The notes beneath the pieces were generated by a model. That model did not search any database and was not told where the DNA came from. It was given only the letters and a program-made list of their open reading frames with translations. The position numbers were made by a program, and so were the translations under genes. Of a DNA stretch of 15,226 nucleotides, positions 7,425 to 14,810 are shown piece after piece (the first letter of the stretch is position 1; every line of letters starts with the position of its first letter). The DNA comes from JAWLBW01 sp041687475 (GTDB lineage Bacteria; J088; JAWLBW01), in contig JAWLBW010000090.1 in the NCBI GenBank assembly GCA_041687475.1, positions 1-15,226 of the forward strand. Reading direction: 5' to 3'.

Positions 7425-7910
7425 ATGAAAGCCAACCGCGCATTCTTCGGCGGCATGTTCGCCGCGCTGGTCATCACGGGGCTGCTTGCGCTCGGCAGGC
7501 TGCTGGGGGTAACCGAGCTGAACTTTTCCATGCTCTGGGGCACCTTCGCGACCCGACCCGACATGAACGCCTGGTTCATCGGCGAAACCCTGCACCTGTT
7601 TTTCGGCGGCCTCATCGGTCTTGCCTACGGCATCATCTTCGAGCGGCTGCGCCGCGCCGGTCCGTTGCTCGGAGTGGGTATCGGCCTCGCGCAATTCCTC
7701 GTTATCGGCCTGCTGCTGGGCGTGCTCGACGTCGTGCACCCCGGCATCGGCACGGCTGTCGAAGCCCCGGGCTTTTTTGCGGTCGCCTACGGCTTCGACG
7801 ACGTCATCATGCTGGCGCTCGTACACATGGTGTTCGGCAGCCTGAACGGCGCCCTGTACGAGCAACCCCTGCATTCAACGACCGGCGCCGCCGAATACGA
7901 AGGCGCCTGA
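7425..7910 (+). CDS. Small four-helix integral membrane protein, function unknown
   Basis: A 161-residue hydrophobic protein that I do not recognise as a characterised family. Four membrane segments can be seen at about residues 6-27, 54-72, 80-104 and 116-144, separated by short loops. The second helix is glycine-rich (LHLFFGGLIGLAYGIIF), and the fourth contains FDDVIMLALVHMVFGSLNGA with two acidic residues and a histidine inside or near the membrane. The C-terminal tail is polar and short. A start at 7425 places the first helix right at the N-terminus; an in-frame ATG at 7386 would add 13 polar residues and is less likely. The gene ends only 4 bp from the end of ctaB on the opposite strand. 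Context suggests no particular function, since its neighbours are transcribed the other way. Confidence 0.75.
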   Translation: MKANRAFFGGMFAALVITGLLALGRLLGVTELNFSMLWGTFATRPDMNAWFIGETLHLFFGGLIGLAYGIIFERLRRAGPLLGVGIGLAQFLVIGLLLGVLDVVHPGIGTAVEAPGFFAVAYGFDDVIMLALVHMVFGSLNGALYEQPLHSTTGAAEYEGA

Positions 7911-7914
7911 GGCG

Positions 7915-8901
7915 TCAATGCACGTGGTCGGCGCCGTCATTCCAGGCGGGCGGCTGCAGGTCGCCTGCCGAGGGTACCGCGATTACCGGATCGAGAAATT
8001 CGTTCATGATGACCCGGTCGACCACCAGGGCCCCGAATATCAGCCCCAGGTACACGATGCTGTAGGCAAACAGTTGCTTGGCGGCCTGTACCGAACGCTC
8101 ACGGGCCAGCTTAACCGCAAACCAGGTAAAGATGCCCCCGGTAACGAGCGCCGCAATGACATAAAACAAGGTCATGGGGTGAAAGACGGCAAATACGACC
8201 GATGAGGCCACGAGCAGACCGGTGTAAATCAGAATCTGACGTACCGTCGCGTCTTCGCCGTGCACGACGGGTAGCATGGGCACGCCGGCCGCACGATAGT
8301 CGTCGTTCTTGTAGAATGCCAGCGCCCAGAAATGCGGCGGCGTCCACAGGAAGATAATCATGAAGAGCGCCACGGCTGCGGCGTTCACCTCGCCGGTTAC
8401 GGCGGCCCAGCCCACCAGGGGCGGAACCGCGCCGGCGGCGCCGCCGATGACGATGTTCTGTACCGAGCGGCGCTTCAGCCACATGGTGTAGATGAAGACG
8501 TAGAACAGGTTGCCCGAGAGCGCAAGCAGCGCCGACAGCGGGTTGACGTATACCCAGAGCTCGACGGTGCCGATGAAGCCGAGCGTCAACGCAAACGCCA
8601 GGGCCGTGCGCGGCGAAAGCCGACCGCTCGGCAGCGGACGCCAGCGCGTGCGGCGCATGACGGCGTCGATGTCGCGGTCGTACACCATGTTGATGGCGTT
8701 TGCCGAACCCGAGGTAAGCGCGCCGCCCAGCAGCGTCAGGAAGATGAGATCGAGGGGCGGCGCTTCACCGGCCGCGACCAGCATGGTCGCGTAGGTTGTC
8801 ACGAGCAGCAGCGCAATGATGCGCGGCTTCGTCAGTTCGTAGAAGTCGCGGGCTACGGCAAGAACCGGGCGCCCTTCCGTATCGGCCTGTGCTACAGCCA
8901 T
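7915..8901 (-). CDS. ctaB: Protoheme IX farnesyltransferase (heme O synthase)
   Basis: A polytopic UbiA-superfamily prenyltransferase of 328 residues that attaches a farnesyl group to heme B to make heme O, the first step toward heme A. The N-terminus has YELTKPRIIALLLVTTYATM. The first aspartate-rich motif is NAINMVYDRDIDAVMRRT (about residues 68-85, Asp75, Asp79), followed by RPLPSGRLSP. The second conserved loop is FLWTPPHFWALAFYKNDDYR, followed by AGVPMLPVVHG. About eight to nine membrane segments are expected and the hydrophobic pattern fits. Two starts are possible: ATG at 8901, 1 nt after the ctaA stop and with GGTGAG just upstream, or an in-frame GTG at 8910 that overlaps ctaA. I prefer the ATG. 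It is translationally coupled with ctaA. Confidence 0.95.
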   Translation of the reverse strand: MAVAQADTEGRPVLAVARDFYELTKPRIIALLLVTTYATMLVAAGEAPPLDLIFLTLLGGALTSGSANAINMVYDRDIDAVMRRTRWRPLPSGRLSPRTALAFALTLGFIGTVELWVYVNPLSALLALSGNLFYVFIYTMWLKRRSVQNIVIGGAAGAVPPLVGWAAVTGEVNAAAVALFMIIFLWTPPHFWALAFYKNDDYRAAGVPMLPVVHGEDATVRQILIYTGLLVASSVVFAVFHPMTLFYVIAALVTGGIFTWFAVKLARERSVQAAKQLFAYSIVYLGLIFGALVVDRVIMNEFLDPVIAVPSAGDLQPPAWNDGADHVH

Positions 8902-8902
8902 C

Positions 8903-9874
8903 TTACTCACCGGCAGCGACGGGTCGAATACGAACCGTCCAGTTGAAAAGAGACACGAAAATCAGAACGGCTACGCCCAGATGGGTGACCGAAAGCGCGT
9001 GAGGCACGTGCAGGTAGACATTGAAGACACCGATAACCACCTGCGCGGTTGTCAACCCGGCGACAAGCATGGCCCAACGACGTTCGCCCCGAACGCCGCG
9101 GGCAAGCCAGATGGCAATGCCGCTCGCAGCCAGAAAGGCGAGCCCAAGTACGCGATGCGTCATCTGCAGGTGCACCAGCGCCCCGACGCCGTCATAGTCG
9201 GGCCGGCCGCAATGGGGAAACGACGGGCACACCAGATCGGCTCCGGGCGTCGTTGCAATGGCCGCGCCGACCATGAGCTGGGCGAACAGCAAGACGAGAG
9301 CCGCCTGATTGAAGCCGACGAGTTTCGGCGGACGAGCCACCTCCTGCCTGTCGTCTCCTTCCGATCGCGCCGGACTCGCCGCCCGCGCAATGTAGATGAG
9401 CGTGAGCAGAAACGCCGTGGCGAAGGCCAGGTGAATGGCCACCGAATAGTGAATGTTGCCCAGAAGAACGGTCGCGGCGCCCAGAAGAACCTGGGTGAAC
9501 AACAGCGCCCCCGAAACGACGGTAAGGTTCCTGATGCGCCGGCTCCGACTGCGCACCGCAAGCGGCGCCAACGCGAGCAGGCCGAAGGACACCATGGCCG
9601 CAAGCAGGCGATGGTACCACTCGGCGTTCATCTGCGCGGGGGTAGGAATCGGCCCCAGGCCGTCATCGGACAGCACCGGGTCGAACGGCGGAAACCATTG
9701 ACCATGGCACAAGGGCCAATCGGGGCAGGCAAGCCCCGCATCCATGACGCGCACCGTTGCTCCGAGAACCATGAGCGAAAAGGTGGCTGCAGCCAGTGCC
9801 CACGCCAGTCTGCGAATCACATCAAGATGGCGTACCGATGTATCTGCCTGCGCCTGCGGCGTAAGAGTCGACAT
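8903..9874 (-). CDS. ctaA: Heme A synthase
   Basis: An integral membrane protein of 323 residues with about eight membrane segments, which oxidises the C8 methyl of heme O to a formyl group, giving heme A for the oxidase encoded next door. Conserved features include GATVRVMDAGLACPDWPLCH with a Cys pair in the first periplasmic loop, EWYHRLLA, HYSVAIHLAFA, a second Cys pair in CPSFPHCG, MTHRVLG and SVTHLGVA. These supply the histidines expected to bind the two hemes. Two Cys pairs, one in each half, match the Bacillus-type CtaA rather than the Cys-poor alphaproteobacterial type. The ATG at 9874 has an AAAGGG-like site nearby and a candidate promoter close upstream. It is followed directly by ctaB. 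Confidence 0.95.
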   Translation of the reverse strand: MSTLTPQAQADTSVRHLDVIRRLAWALAAATFSLMVLGATVRVMDAGLACPDWPLCHGQWFPPFDPVLSDDGLGPIPTPAQMNAEWYHRLLAAMVSFGLLALAPLAVRSRSRRIRNLTVVSGALLFTQVLLGAATVLLGNIHYSVAIHLAFATAFLLTLIYIARAASPARSEGDDRQEVARPPKLVGFNQAALVLLFAQLMVGAAIATTPGADLVCPSFPHCGRPDYDGVGALVHLQMTHRVLGLAFLAASGIAIWLARGVRGERRWAMLVAGLTTAQVVIGVFNVYLHVPHALSVTHLGVAVLIFVSLFNWTVRIRPVAAGE

Positions 9875-9903
9875 GTTCCGTGCCCTTTGACGTTAAACGA
9901 ACC

Positions 9904-9909
9904 ATTGTA
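9904..9909 (-). promoter_or_regulatory. Candidate -10 box of ctaAB
   Basis: On the minus strand TACAAT (9909-9904) is followed by GGTTCGTTT and lies 29 nt before the ctaA ATG, downstream of the cox terminator. No good -35 was identified. Its -10 and the following bases match those before ilvD and the DUF2505 gene. Confidence 0.45.
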
Positions 9910-9997
9910 CCAGAATCACACACGCAAATTCTCTTCGCGGCCGCCCATAAAGCGGCGGAACCGCATCGGCTGATGTGCGTGCCAGGGTAGCGCGCAT

Positions 9998-10026
9998 AAA
10001 AAAACCGGGGGAACTCTTCCCCCGGT
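9998..10026 (-). terminator. Rho-independent terminator of the cox operon
   Basis: On the minus strand a perfect 9-bp stem (CCGGGGGAA / TTCCCCCGG, extended by an A-T pair) with a 3-nt loop is followed by a run of seven to eight T. It begins 34 nt after the ctaF stop. The plus strand has no T run after the stem, so it acts in one direction. It separates ctaCDEF from ctaAB. Confidence 0.92.
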
Positions 10027-10059
10027 CTGATTCATGTATCCGTCGATGCCGCCCTTCCC

Positions 10060-10380
10060 TCAGAAGGAGTGATATCCGAAGAGGAAAATCAGGCTGAGCA
10101 TGATGAGGAATGCACCGGCCAGGGGGCCGAGAAACATGCGACGGAAGATGCGGTCGTCGTACTTCAGGTGCATGAAGAAGCCCACGACAATGAAGAACTT
10201 CGCGGCCGACATGATGATCAGCGACGGCACGAGCCACGAACCGAGCATCGACTCGAGCGGATCGTAGTAGGTGGCGACCTCGACGACCGTAATGATCGTC
10301 AGAATGAGGCCGATGACCAGGTAGGTCTTGATCGAGGCGTGTTCTTCGTGCTGGTCCGAACCATGGGTTTGTTCTGCCAT
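10060..10380 (-). CDS. ctaF: Cytochrome c oxidase subunit IV (prokaryotic type)
   Basis: A small membrane protein of 106 residues with a polar, His-rich N-terminus (MAEQTHGSDQHEEHASIKTY) and three predicted helices at about 20-39, 50-73 (VPSLIIMSAAKFFIVVGFFMHL) and 84-104. The KFFIVVGFFMHLKYD segment is characteristic of the bacterial COX4/CtaF family, accessory subunits of aa3/caa3 oxidases. They are not required for catalysis and probably stabilise the complex. The Shine-Dalgarno GAGGTA, 7 nt before the ATG, overlaps the end of ctaE, whose stop lies only 10 bp upstream, so translation is probably coupled. This is the last gene before the terminator. Confidence 0.9.
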   Translation of the reverse strand: MAEQTHGSDQHEEHASIKTYLVIGLILTIITVVEVATYYDPLESMLGSWLVPSLIIMSAAKFFIVVGFFMHLKYDDRIFRRMFLGPLAGAFLIMLSLIFLFGYHSF

Positions 10381-10390
10381 GACAAGTACC

Positions 10391-11026
10391 TCAGTGCGGA
10401 ATGAGATAGACGAGCGTGAAAATGATAATCCACACAACGTCGACGAAGTGCCAGTACAGGCCGGCGGTTTCGACATTGATGGCCTTCTGCGGCGACAGCT
10501 TGCCACGCAGCCCGAGAATACCGAGCGTGGTCAGCCAGATGACGCCGACGGTCACGTGCGCGCCGTGAAACCCGGTAAGCACGTAAAACGAGGCCGAAAA
10601 CAGATTGGTGCCGAGGCCGAGACCGTGCTGCACGAAGCTGTAGAATTCATAGGCCTGGAAACCCAGGAAGATGGCGCCCATGAAAGCCGTGGCAAACAGC
10701 CACAGGGTGCCCTGCTTCCTGTCTCCGCGCTGCACGAAGGCCAGCGCGAGCACCATGGCCAGCGAGCTCATGAGCAGAACGAAGGTGCTCGCCGACGTGA
10801 GCGGAATGTCGAGAATGGCGGGGAAGACTTCGCCGCTCGGCGAAGTCCACTCCGTATGCGGAAGCGGGCCCACGAGGCTCTTGCCGCGGTAAACCAGATA
10901 GGTGCTGATCAGGGCTCCGAACAGCATGCACTCGGAGCCGATGATTGTCCACCACGCGAGCTTGCGGTTGTCGACACCGAGACTGGTGTGGTGACCGCCC
11001 GAATGGGATTCAACTGCGTTAGACAT
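10391..11026 (-). CDS. ctaE: Cytochrome c oxidase subunit III
   Basis: A 211-residue membrane protein, the short five-helix form of subunit III that lacks the first two helices of the mitochondrial type. Visible features are WWTIIGSECMLFGALISTYL (helix 1, with the conserved Glu), STFVLLMSSLAMVLAL, the LFATAFMGAIFLGFQAYEF helix, FYVLTGFHGAHVTVGVIWL, which carries the family G-FHG-HV-G signature, and ETAGLYWHFVDVVWIIIFTL near the C-terminus. Subunit III binds lipid and sustains proton uptake by subunit I. The ATG at 11026 is preceded by GAGGAG immediately after the ctaD stop, with a rather long spacing of about 13 nt. It lies between ctaD and ctaF in the operon. Confidence 0.95.
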   Translation of the reverse strand: MSNAVESHSGGHHTSLGVDNRKLAWWTIIGSECMLFGALISTYLVYRGKSLVGPLPHTEWTSPSGEVFPAILDIPLTSASTFVLLMSSLAMVLALAFVQRGDRKQGTLWLFATAFMGAIFLGFQAYEFYSFVQHGLGLGTNLFSASFYVLTGFHGAHVTVGVIWLTTLGILGLRGKLSPQKAINVETAGLYWHFVDVVWIIIFTLVYLIPH

Positions 11027-11046
11027 GATATCTATTCAACTCCTCG

Positions 11047-12939
11047 TTATTCGGCAGGTTCGAAGGCCCATTTGAAGGCGCCGAAGACAGTTACCAGCGC
11101 GCCCGCCACGATCAGCCACCAGCCGAGCAGCACGCCGGTCGCCATGATGGTCGGTCCGGCAGCCGTCACGATGGGCCAGTACGACGGGTTGGGCATGTGA
11201 ATGGGCTCGTCGCTCATCTGGTTCACGTGGGTGACCAGGTCGAGATCGGCCACGTGCTTGCCGGCAACCGTCACGTCGAGCGACGAGTCGGCCGGAGCGT
11301 CGTGGCTGCCGTACTTGGCGTCCCACAGAGGCCGCATGCTGGTCACGTGCGGCAGCTGCGCGAAGTTGTACTCGGGCGGGGGCGACGGAATGGCCCACTC
11401 GAGGGTGGCCGCATCCCAGGGGTCGTTACCCGCCTTCTCGCCGCTCTTGGCCGACTTGATGGCGTTGTAGACGAAAATCAGCATGCTGGCGCCCAGCATG
11501 AACGATCCGATGGTCGACACCAGGTTCCAGAGGTCGAAGCCGAGTCCCTGGTCGTAGGTGTAGATACGGCGCGGCATGCCGTGAATGCCGAGGAAGTGCA
11601 TCGGGAAGAAGGTCAGGTTCATGGAGATGAGCATCGTCCAGAAGTGCCACTTACCGAGCGTTTCGTCCATCATGCGGCCGAAGATTTTCGGGAACCAGTA
11701 GTAAATACCGCAGAAGAGGCCGAACACGGCGCCGCCGAAGAGCACGTAGTGAATGTGCGCAACGATGAAGTAGGTGTCGGTCTGCTGCAGGTCGATGGGG
11801 GGCGAGGCGTGCATGACGCCGCTCAGGCCACCGATGGTGAAGAGCGCCACGAAACCGAGGGCGAAGTACATGGGCGTCTTCAGCTCGATGTGACCGCCCC
11901 AGACGGTGGCCAGCCAGTTGAAGATCTTCACGCCGGTCGGAATGGCGATGAGCATGGTGGCCGCGGCAAAGGCCGAATCGGCAACCGGGCCCATGCCCGA
12001 GGCGAACATGTGGTGGCTCCACACGCCGAAGCCGAGCACGCCGATGGCGATACCGGAGAAAATGACGAAGGGCGCGCCGAACAGCGGCTTGCGCGAGAAC
12101 GTCGGCAGCACTTCCGAAACGATACCGAAGGCCGGCAGAATCAGAATGTACACTTCGGGGTGACCGAAGAGCCAGAACAGGTGCTGCCAAAGCAGCGGGT
12201 CACCACCCTGCGCCACCACGTAGAAGTTGGTGCCGAAGGAACGGTCGAACATGAGAAACAGCAGGCCGACCGTGATGAGCGGCAGCGACAGGGCGAGCAG
12301 GAACTGCACGACCAGCGTCATCCACGTGAACACGGGCATGCGCATCATGCTCATGCCGGGGGCCCGCATGTTGAAGATGGTCACGATGAAGTTGAAGCTC
12401 GCAACCAGCGACGCCAGCCCCACGATCTGCAGGCCCAGGTTCCAGAAGTCCATGTTCATGCCGGGCGAATACATCTTGCCCGACAGCGGCGCATAACCGA
12501 ACCAGCCGCCGTCGGGGGGTGCGCCCACCAGGAAGCTGACGTTGATGAAGATGCCGCCGAACAGAAACACCCAGAAGCTGAATGAGTTCAGCCGCGGAAA
12601 GGCAACGTCACGGGCGCCGATCTGCAACGGCACCATGAAGTTGAAGAACGCCGCGCTCAAGGGCATGATCGCGAGAAAGATCATTGTCGTCGCGTGCATC
12701 GTGAAGAGCGCGTTGAAGTTGTCGGCGCCGATGGCGTCGTTCAACGGCGTGATGAGCTGGTAGCGAATCAAAAGCGCTTCCAGGCCGCCGACGAAGAAGA
12801 AGAACAGAGCGGTAATACCGTACATGATGCCGATCCGCTTGTGATCGACGGTGGTAATCCAGCTCCAGAGGCCCGTATTATTGTGCGGGGCATGCTGGCC
12901 GGCCGTAGTGCCGGTCATGGTAGCTTCGCGTGATGACAT
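11047..12939 (-). CDS. ctaD: Cytochrome c oxidase subunit I with C-terminal extension
   Basis: The catalytic, proton-pumping subunit, 630 residues. Low-spin heme a ligands are His82 (MHATTMIF) and His397. CuB ligands are His260 and the pair His309-His310, with Tyr264 positioned for the His-Tyr crosslink. His395 is the heme a3 ligand (FIVAHIHYV). Glu262 within GHPEVY marks an A1-type heme-copper oxidase using the D-channel. The twelve core helices end near residue 493. A soluble stretch (about 494-585) and two further hydrophobic segments (about 587-621) follow, so the protein is longer than the 530-560 residues of a minimal subunit I; similar C-terminal extensions occur in some caa3-type enzymes. 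The ATG at 12939 has GAGG 6 nt upstream. A TTG at 12951 and an ATG at 12918 are less likely. The start lies 12 bp after the ctaC stop. Confidence 0.96.
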   Translation of the reverse strand: MSSREATMTGTTAGQHAPHNNTGLWSWITTVDHKRIGIMYGITALFFFFVGGLEALLIRYQLITPLNDAIGADNFNALFTMHATTMIFLAIMPLSAAFFNFMVPLQIGARDVAFPRLNSFSFWVFLFGGIFINVSFLVGAPPDGGWFGYAPLSGKMYSPGMNMDFWNLGLQIVGLASLVASFNFIVTIFNMRAPGMSMMRMPVFTWMTLVVQFLLALSLPLITVGLLFLMFDRSFGTNFYVVAQGGDPLLWQHLFWLFGHPEVYILILPAFGIVSEVLPTFSRKPLFGAPFVIFSGIAIGVLGFGVWSHHMFASGMGPVADSAFAAATMLIAIPTGVKIFNWLATVWGGHIELKTPMYFALGFVALFTIGGLSGVMHASPPIDLQQTDTYFIVAHIHYVLFGGAVFGLFCGIYYWFPKIFGRMMDETLGKWHFWTMLISMNLTFFPMHFLGIHGMPRRIYTYDQGLGFDLWNLVSTIGSFMLGASMLIFVYNAIKSAKSGEKAGNDPWDAATLEWAIPSPPPEYNFAQLPHVTSMRPLWDAKYGSHDAPADSSLDVTVAGKHVADLDLVTHVNQMSDEPIHMPNPSYWPIVTAAGPTIMATGVLLGWWLIVAGALVTVFGAFKWAFEPAE

Positions 12940-12951
12940 GTGAGACCTCAA

Positions 12952-14004
12952 TTATTTCAGATCCTGCAGGAAGGCGACAAGCGACCTGATGGTCTCTTCG
13001 TCGAGCTCCTGAGGCAGCTGCATGAGCGCCCCGGGCTTCATTGCCTGCGGGTCATCGAGCCATTTGGTAAGATTTTCGGTCGTCGAAGGGAACATGCCTG
13101 ACGCAAACAGGGTGCGGTCACCGAAGTGAGTCAGGTCGGGCCCCATGCGGCCGAATTCAGCCACGCCACGCACGGCGTGACAGGCTGCGCAGTTCGACAT
13201 GAACGCGTCGCGGGCGTCGGCGTGCTCGTCGGCGGTAACCGCCGCAGGCACCGACTTCTGCCGGTCGACCCAGGCCTGGAAGTCGGCCTCTTCGTGCACG
13301 ATGAGCTTCATGCGCATGTTCGCGTGCGAGGTGCCGCAGTACTCGGCGCAGGCGCCGAGGTACTCGCCGGGCTCGGCGGGCGTGAAGTACATGAAATTGA
13401 CATGGCCCGGCGTTGCGTCGCGCTTGCCACCCATCTGGGGAAACCAGAACGAGTGAATGACGTCGTCGGACTCGATGTTGAAGGCAGCCGCACGGCCCAC
13501 CGGCAGGTGCAGCTCGTTGGCGGTCTGAATACCCAGTTCGGGATATTCGAAGTGCCACCACCACTGCTTACCCACGACCCGAACCTTCACGACATCATCG
13601 CCCTGGGGCATATCGGCCAGTTTGAAGATGGTCTTGATGGTGGGAATGGCAATGAAGAGAACGATCAGCGCGGGGGCAATCGTCCAGGCGATTTCGACGC
13701 GCGTGTTGCCGTGAACCTGTTCGGGTTCGCCGGTCTGATCCTTCTTCTTGCGGAAGCGAACGACGGCGTAAATCAGGACCGCTTCGACAATGAAGAAGAT
13801 GACGATCGAAAGCCACGTAAAGGTCGTGTACAGCGACATGATGTCGGGACCTTGATCGGTCGACTTCACATCGAGACTCGACTGCTTGTATCCATCCACA
13901 AGCCAGTTCATAACCGACTCGGAGGCACAGCCCGACATAAGAAGGACGGCTGCCAGTAGGCCCGCGAGACGCAGAACCGGGAGTGTGTTCATTCTTGTAA
14001 ACAT
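12952..14004 (-). CDS. ctaC: Cytochrome c oxidase subunit II with fused cytochrome c domain (caa3 type)
   Basis: A 350-residue protein that receives electrons and passes them through CuA to subunit I. It begins with a lipoprotein-type signal ending LLMSGC (Cys26), followed by two transmembrane helices at about 57-84 and 104-125 and a periplasmic cupredoxin domain with QWWWHFEYP. The CuA ligands are His184 (VIHSFW), Cys219, Cys223, His227 and Met230 in GACAEYCGTSHANM. A class I cytochrome c domain is fused at the C-terminus: CAACH at 272-276, with probable axial Met328 in PGALMQ. The fusion defines a caa3-like oxidase and suggests that a tethered heme c domain is the entry site for electrons. 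The start is ATG 14004 or the in-frame ATG 13992; neither has a strong Shine-Dalgarno. It is the first gene of the operon, directly behind a strong promoter. Confidence 0.96.
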   Translation of the reverse strand: MFTRMNTLPVLRLAGLLAAVLLMSGCASESVMNWLVDGYKQSSLDVKSTDQGPDIMSLYTTFTWLSIVIFFIVEAVLIYAVVRFRKKKDQTGEPEQVHGNTRVEIAWTIAPALIVLFIAIPTIKTIFKLADMPQGDDVVKVRVVGKQWWWHFEYPELGIQTANELHLPVGRAAAFNIESDDVIHSFWFPQMGGKRDATPGHVNFMYFTPAEPGEYLGACAEYCGTSHANMRMKLIVHEEADFQAWVDRQKSVPAAVTADEHADARDAFMSNCAACHAVRGVAEFGRMGPDLTHFGDRTLFASGMFPSTTENLTKWLDDPQAMKPGALMQLPQELDEETIRSLVAFLQDLK

Positions 14005-14048
14005 ACGTCCGGTGGGATGTAGGGTTAGCTGCTGAAAGTTAATCGGTC

Positions 14049-14077
14049 ATTGTAGATACGGCAGCCCCAAAAGTCAA
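14049..14077 (-). promoter_or_regulatory. Sigma70-type promoter of the cox operon
   Basis: On the minus strand TTGACT (14077-14072) and TACAAT (14054-14049) match the consensus at five of six positions each and are separated by exactly 17 nt. Transcription would start near 14042, giving a leader of about 38 nt before ctaC. This is one of the two best promoters in the window. Confidence 0.75.
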
Positions 14078-14143
14078 CTTTCCTGAAGGGGAATGCAATG
14101 ACAGATGTCATATGCCGAGTTTATCTTTCGCTCGACGGGTCGT

Positions 14144-14161
14144 CTTTGCGCGAGCGCAAAG
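14144..14161. promoter_or_regulatory. 18-bp perfect dyad in the cox/DUF2505 divergent region
   Basis: CTTTGCGC-GA-GCGCAAAG is a perfect inverted repeat with 8-bp arms and a 2-bp centre. The short spacer suits a dimeric DNA-binding protein better than an RNA hairpin. It lies about 70 bp upstream of the cox -35 box and 100 bp upstream of the next gene's -10 box. The factor is unknown. Confidence 0.5.
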
Positions 14162-14207
14162 TATGAACGACGCCGCAGAACCGGGCGTTCGGCCGGGCAA
14201 AGCGCAA

Positions 14208-14233
14208 CGTTGGGCAAAAAGGTTTGCCCAACG
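14208..14233. promoter_or_regulatory. 26-bp perfect inverted repeat overlapping the DUF2505 promoter
   Basis: CGTTGGGCAAA-AAGG-TTTGCCCAACG has 11-bp perfect arms. The right arm covers the candidate -35 (TTGCCC, 14224-14229) of the plus-strand gene, a placement expected of a repressor operator. No T run follows on the plus strand; read as RNA it would also form a stable hairpin. It shares the GCAAA core with the neighbouring 18-bp dyad. Confidence 0.55.
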
Positions 14234-14254
14234 GAGTTTCGTTGATGTTAGAAT
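14224..14254 (+). promoter_or_regulatory. Candidate promoter of the DUF2505 gene
   Basis: TTGCCC (14224-14229) and TAGAAT (14249-14254) are spaced by 19 nt, longer than ideal. The sequence after the -10 (GGTTCCTTTC) matches that after the ilvD -10. Transcription would begin near 14261, giving a leader of about 28 nt. Confidence 0.4.
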
Positions 14255-14288
14255 GGTTCCTTTCAACCCAGGTAGAGAGCTTATCCCT

Positions 14289-14789
14289 ATGAAATTCCAC
14301 ATTGTCGACGAACTTGACGTACCGGCGAAGCACTTCTGGAATCTGTTGTTTACCCCCGAAATGGAAGCCGTAATCCGTGAAGGCGGCAACCTGGAAGAGT
14401 ACCACGCCGAAGTGACCGAAGAGCCGACCATTCTGCACCGCCGCGTTCGCACGGTGCCCCGCCTCGACATGCCGGCCGCCCTCAAGAAGGTCGTGGGCGC
14501 CGACACCATGGGGTACATCGAAGAACAGAAGGTGCCCAAGGACGGCCCCATGGAATTCCAGTGGAAGTCGATTCCCGACAAGCTGGCCGACAAGTCGAAG
14601 ACCGAAGGCGTCTTCCGGGTCGAGCCCATCGGCGACAACCGCTGCCGCCGCATCATCGAAGGTGTGGTCGAGGTCAAGATTTTCGGCGTGGGCACCCTGG
14701 CCGAAAAGTACATCATCGGCGAGATGGAAAAGACCTACCACAAGGTCGCCAAGGCCCAGGAAAAGTTCGTCAAGGAACAGGAATGCTGA
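14289..14789 (+). CDS. DUF2505 family protein (START/SRPBCC-like fold)
   Basis: A 166-residue soluble protein with no signal peptide. The start MKFHIVDELDVPAKHFWNLL, followed by LFTPEMEAVIREGG, and the alternating pattern of charged strands with a long C-terminal helix (about 140-163, LAEKYIIGEMEKTYHKVAKAQ) resemble DUF2505 proteins, members of the START/SRPBCC lipid-binding superfamily. Such proteins usually hold a hydrophobic ligand in a cavity; none is known here, and the assignment rests on remembered family features only. The frame is open to 14112 upstream, but that stretch contains the inverted repeats and promoter. ATG 14289 has a GTAGAGAG site about 10 nt before it. It is divergent from the cox operon with a dense set of dyads between them, which hints at shared or linked control but does not prove a role in respiration. 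Confidence 0.65.
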   Translation: MKFHIVDELDVPAKHFWNLLFTPEMEAVIREGGNLEEYHAEVTEEPTILHRRVRTVPRLDMPAALKKVVGADTMGYIEEQKVPKDGPMEFQWKSIPDKLADKSKTEGVFRVEPIGDNRCRRIIEGVVEVKIFGVGTLAEKYIIGEMEKTYHKVAKAQEKFVKEQEC

Positions 14790-14810
14790 CCTGAACTGCG
14801 GACCGTTGAC

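Noticed and set aside
11197..12585. A 462-codon plus-strand frame opposite ctaD
   Set aside because: Composition is dominated by His, Glu, Gly and Arg as expected of antisense of a membrane protein, and the opposite strand encodes an unmistakable oxidase subunit I.
12940..12951. TTG start of ctaD at 12951
   Set aside because: The ATG at 12939 has a well-placed GAGG; the TTG would overlap that ribosome site.
14208..14233. Intrinsic terminator
   Set aside because: Strong stem but no T run on the plus strand, and no gene on the plus strand ends upstream of it. An operator overlapping a promoter fits better.
14112..14288. Extended N-terminus for the DUF2505 protein
   Set aside because: The stretch contains two perfect inverted repeats and a promoter, and its peptide is Arg-rich and unlike the family. 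The ATG at 14289 has a ribosome binding site.
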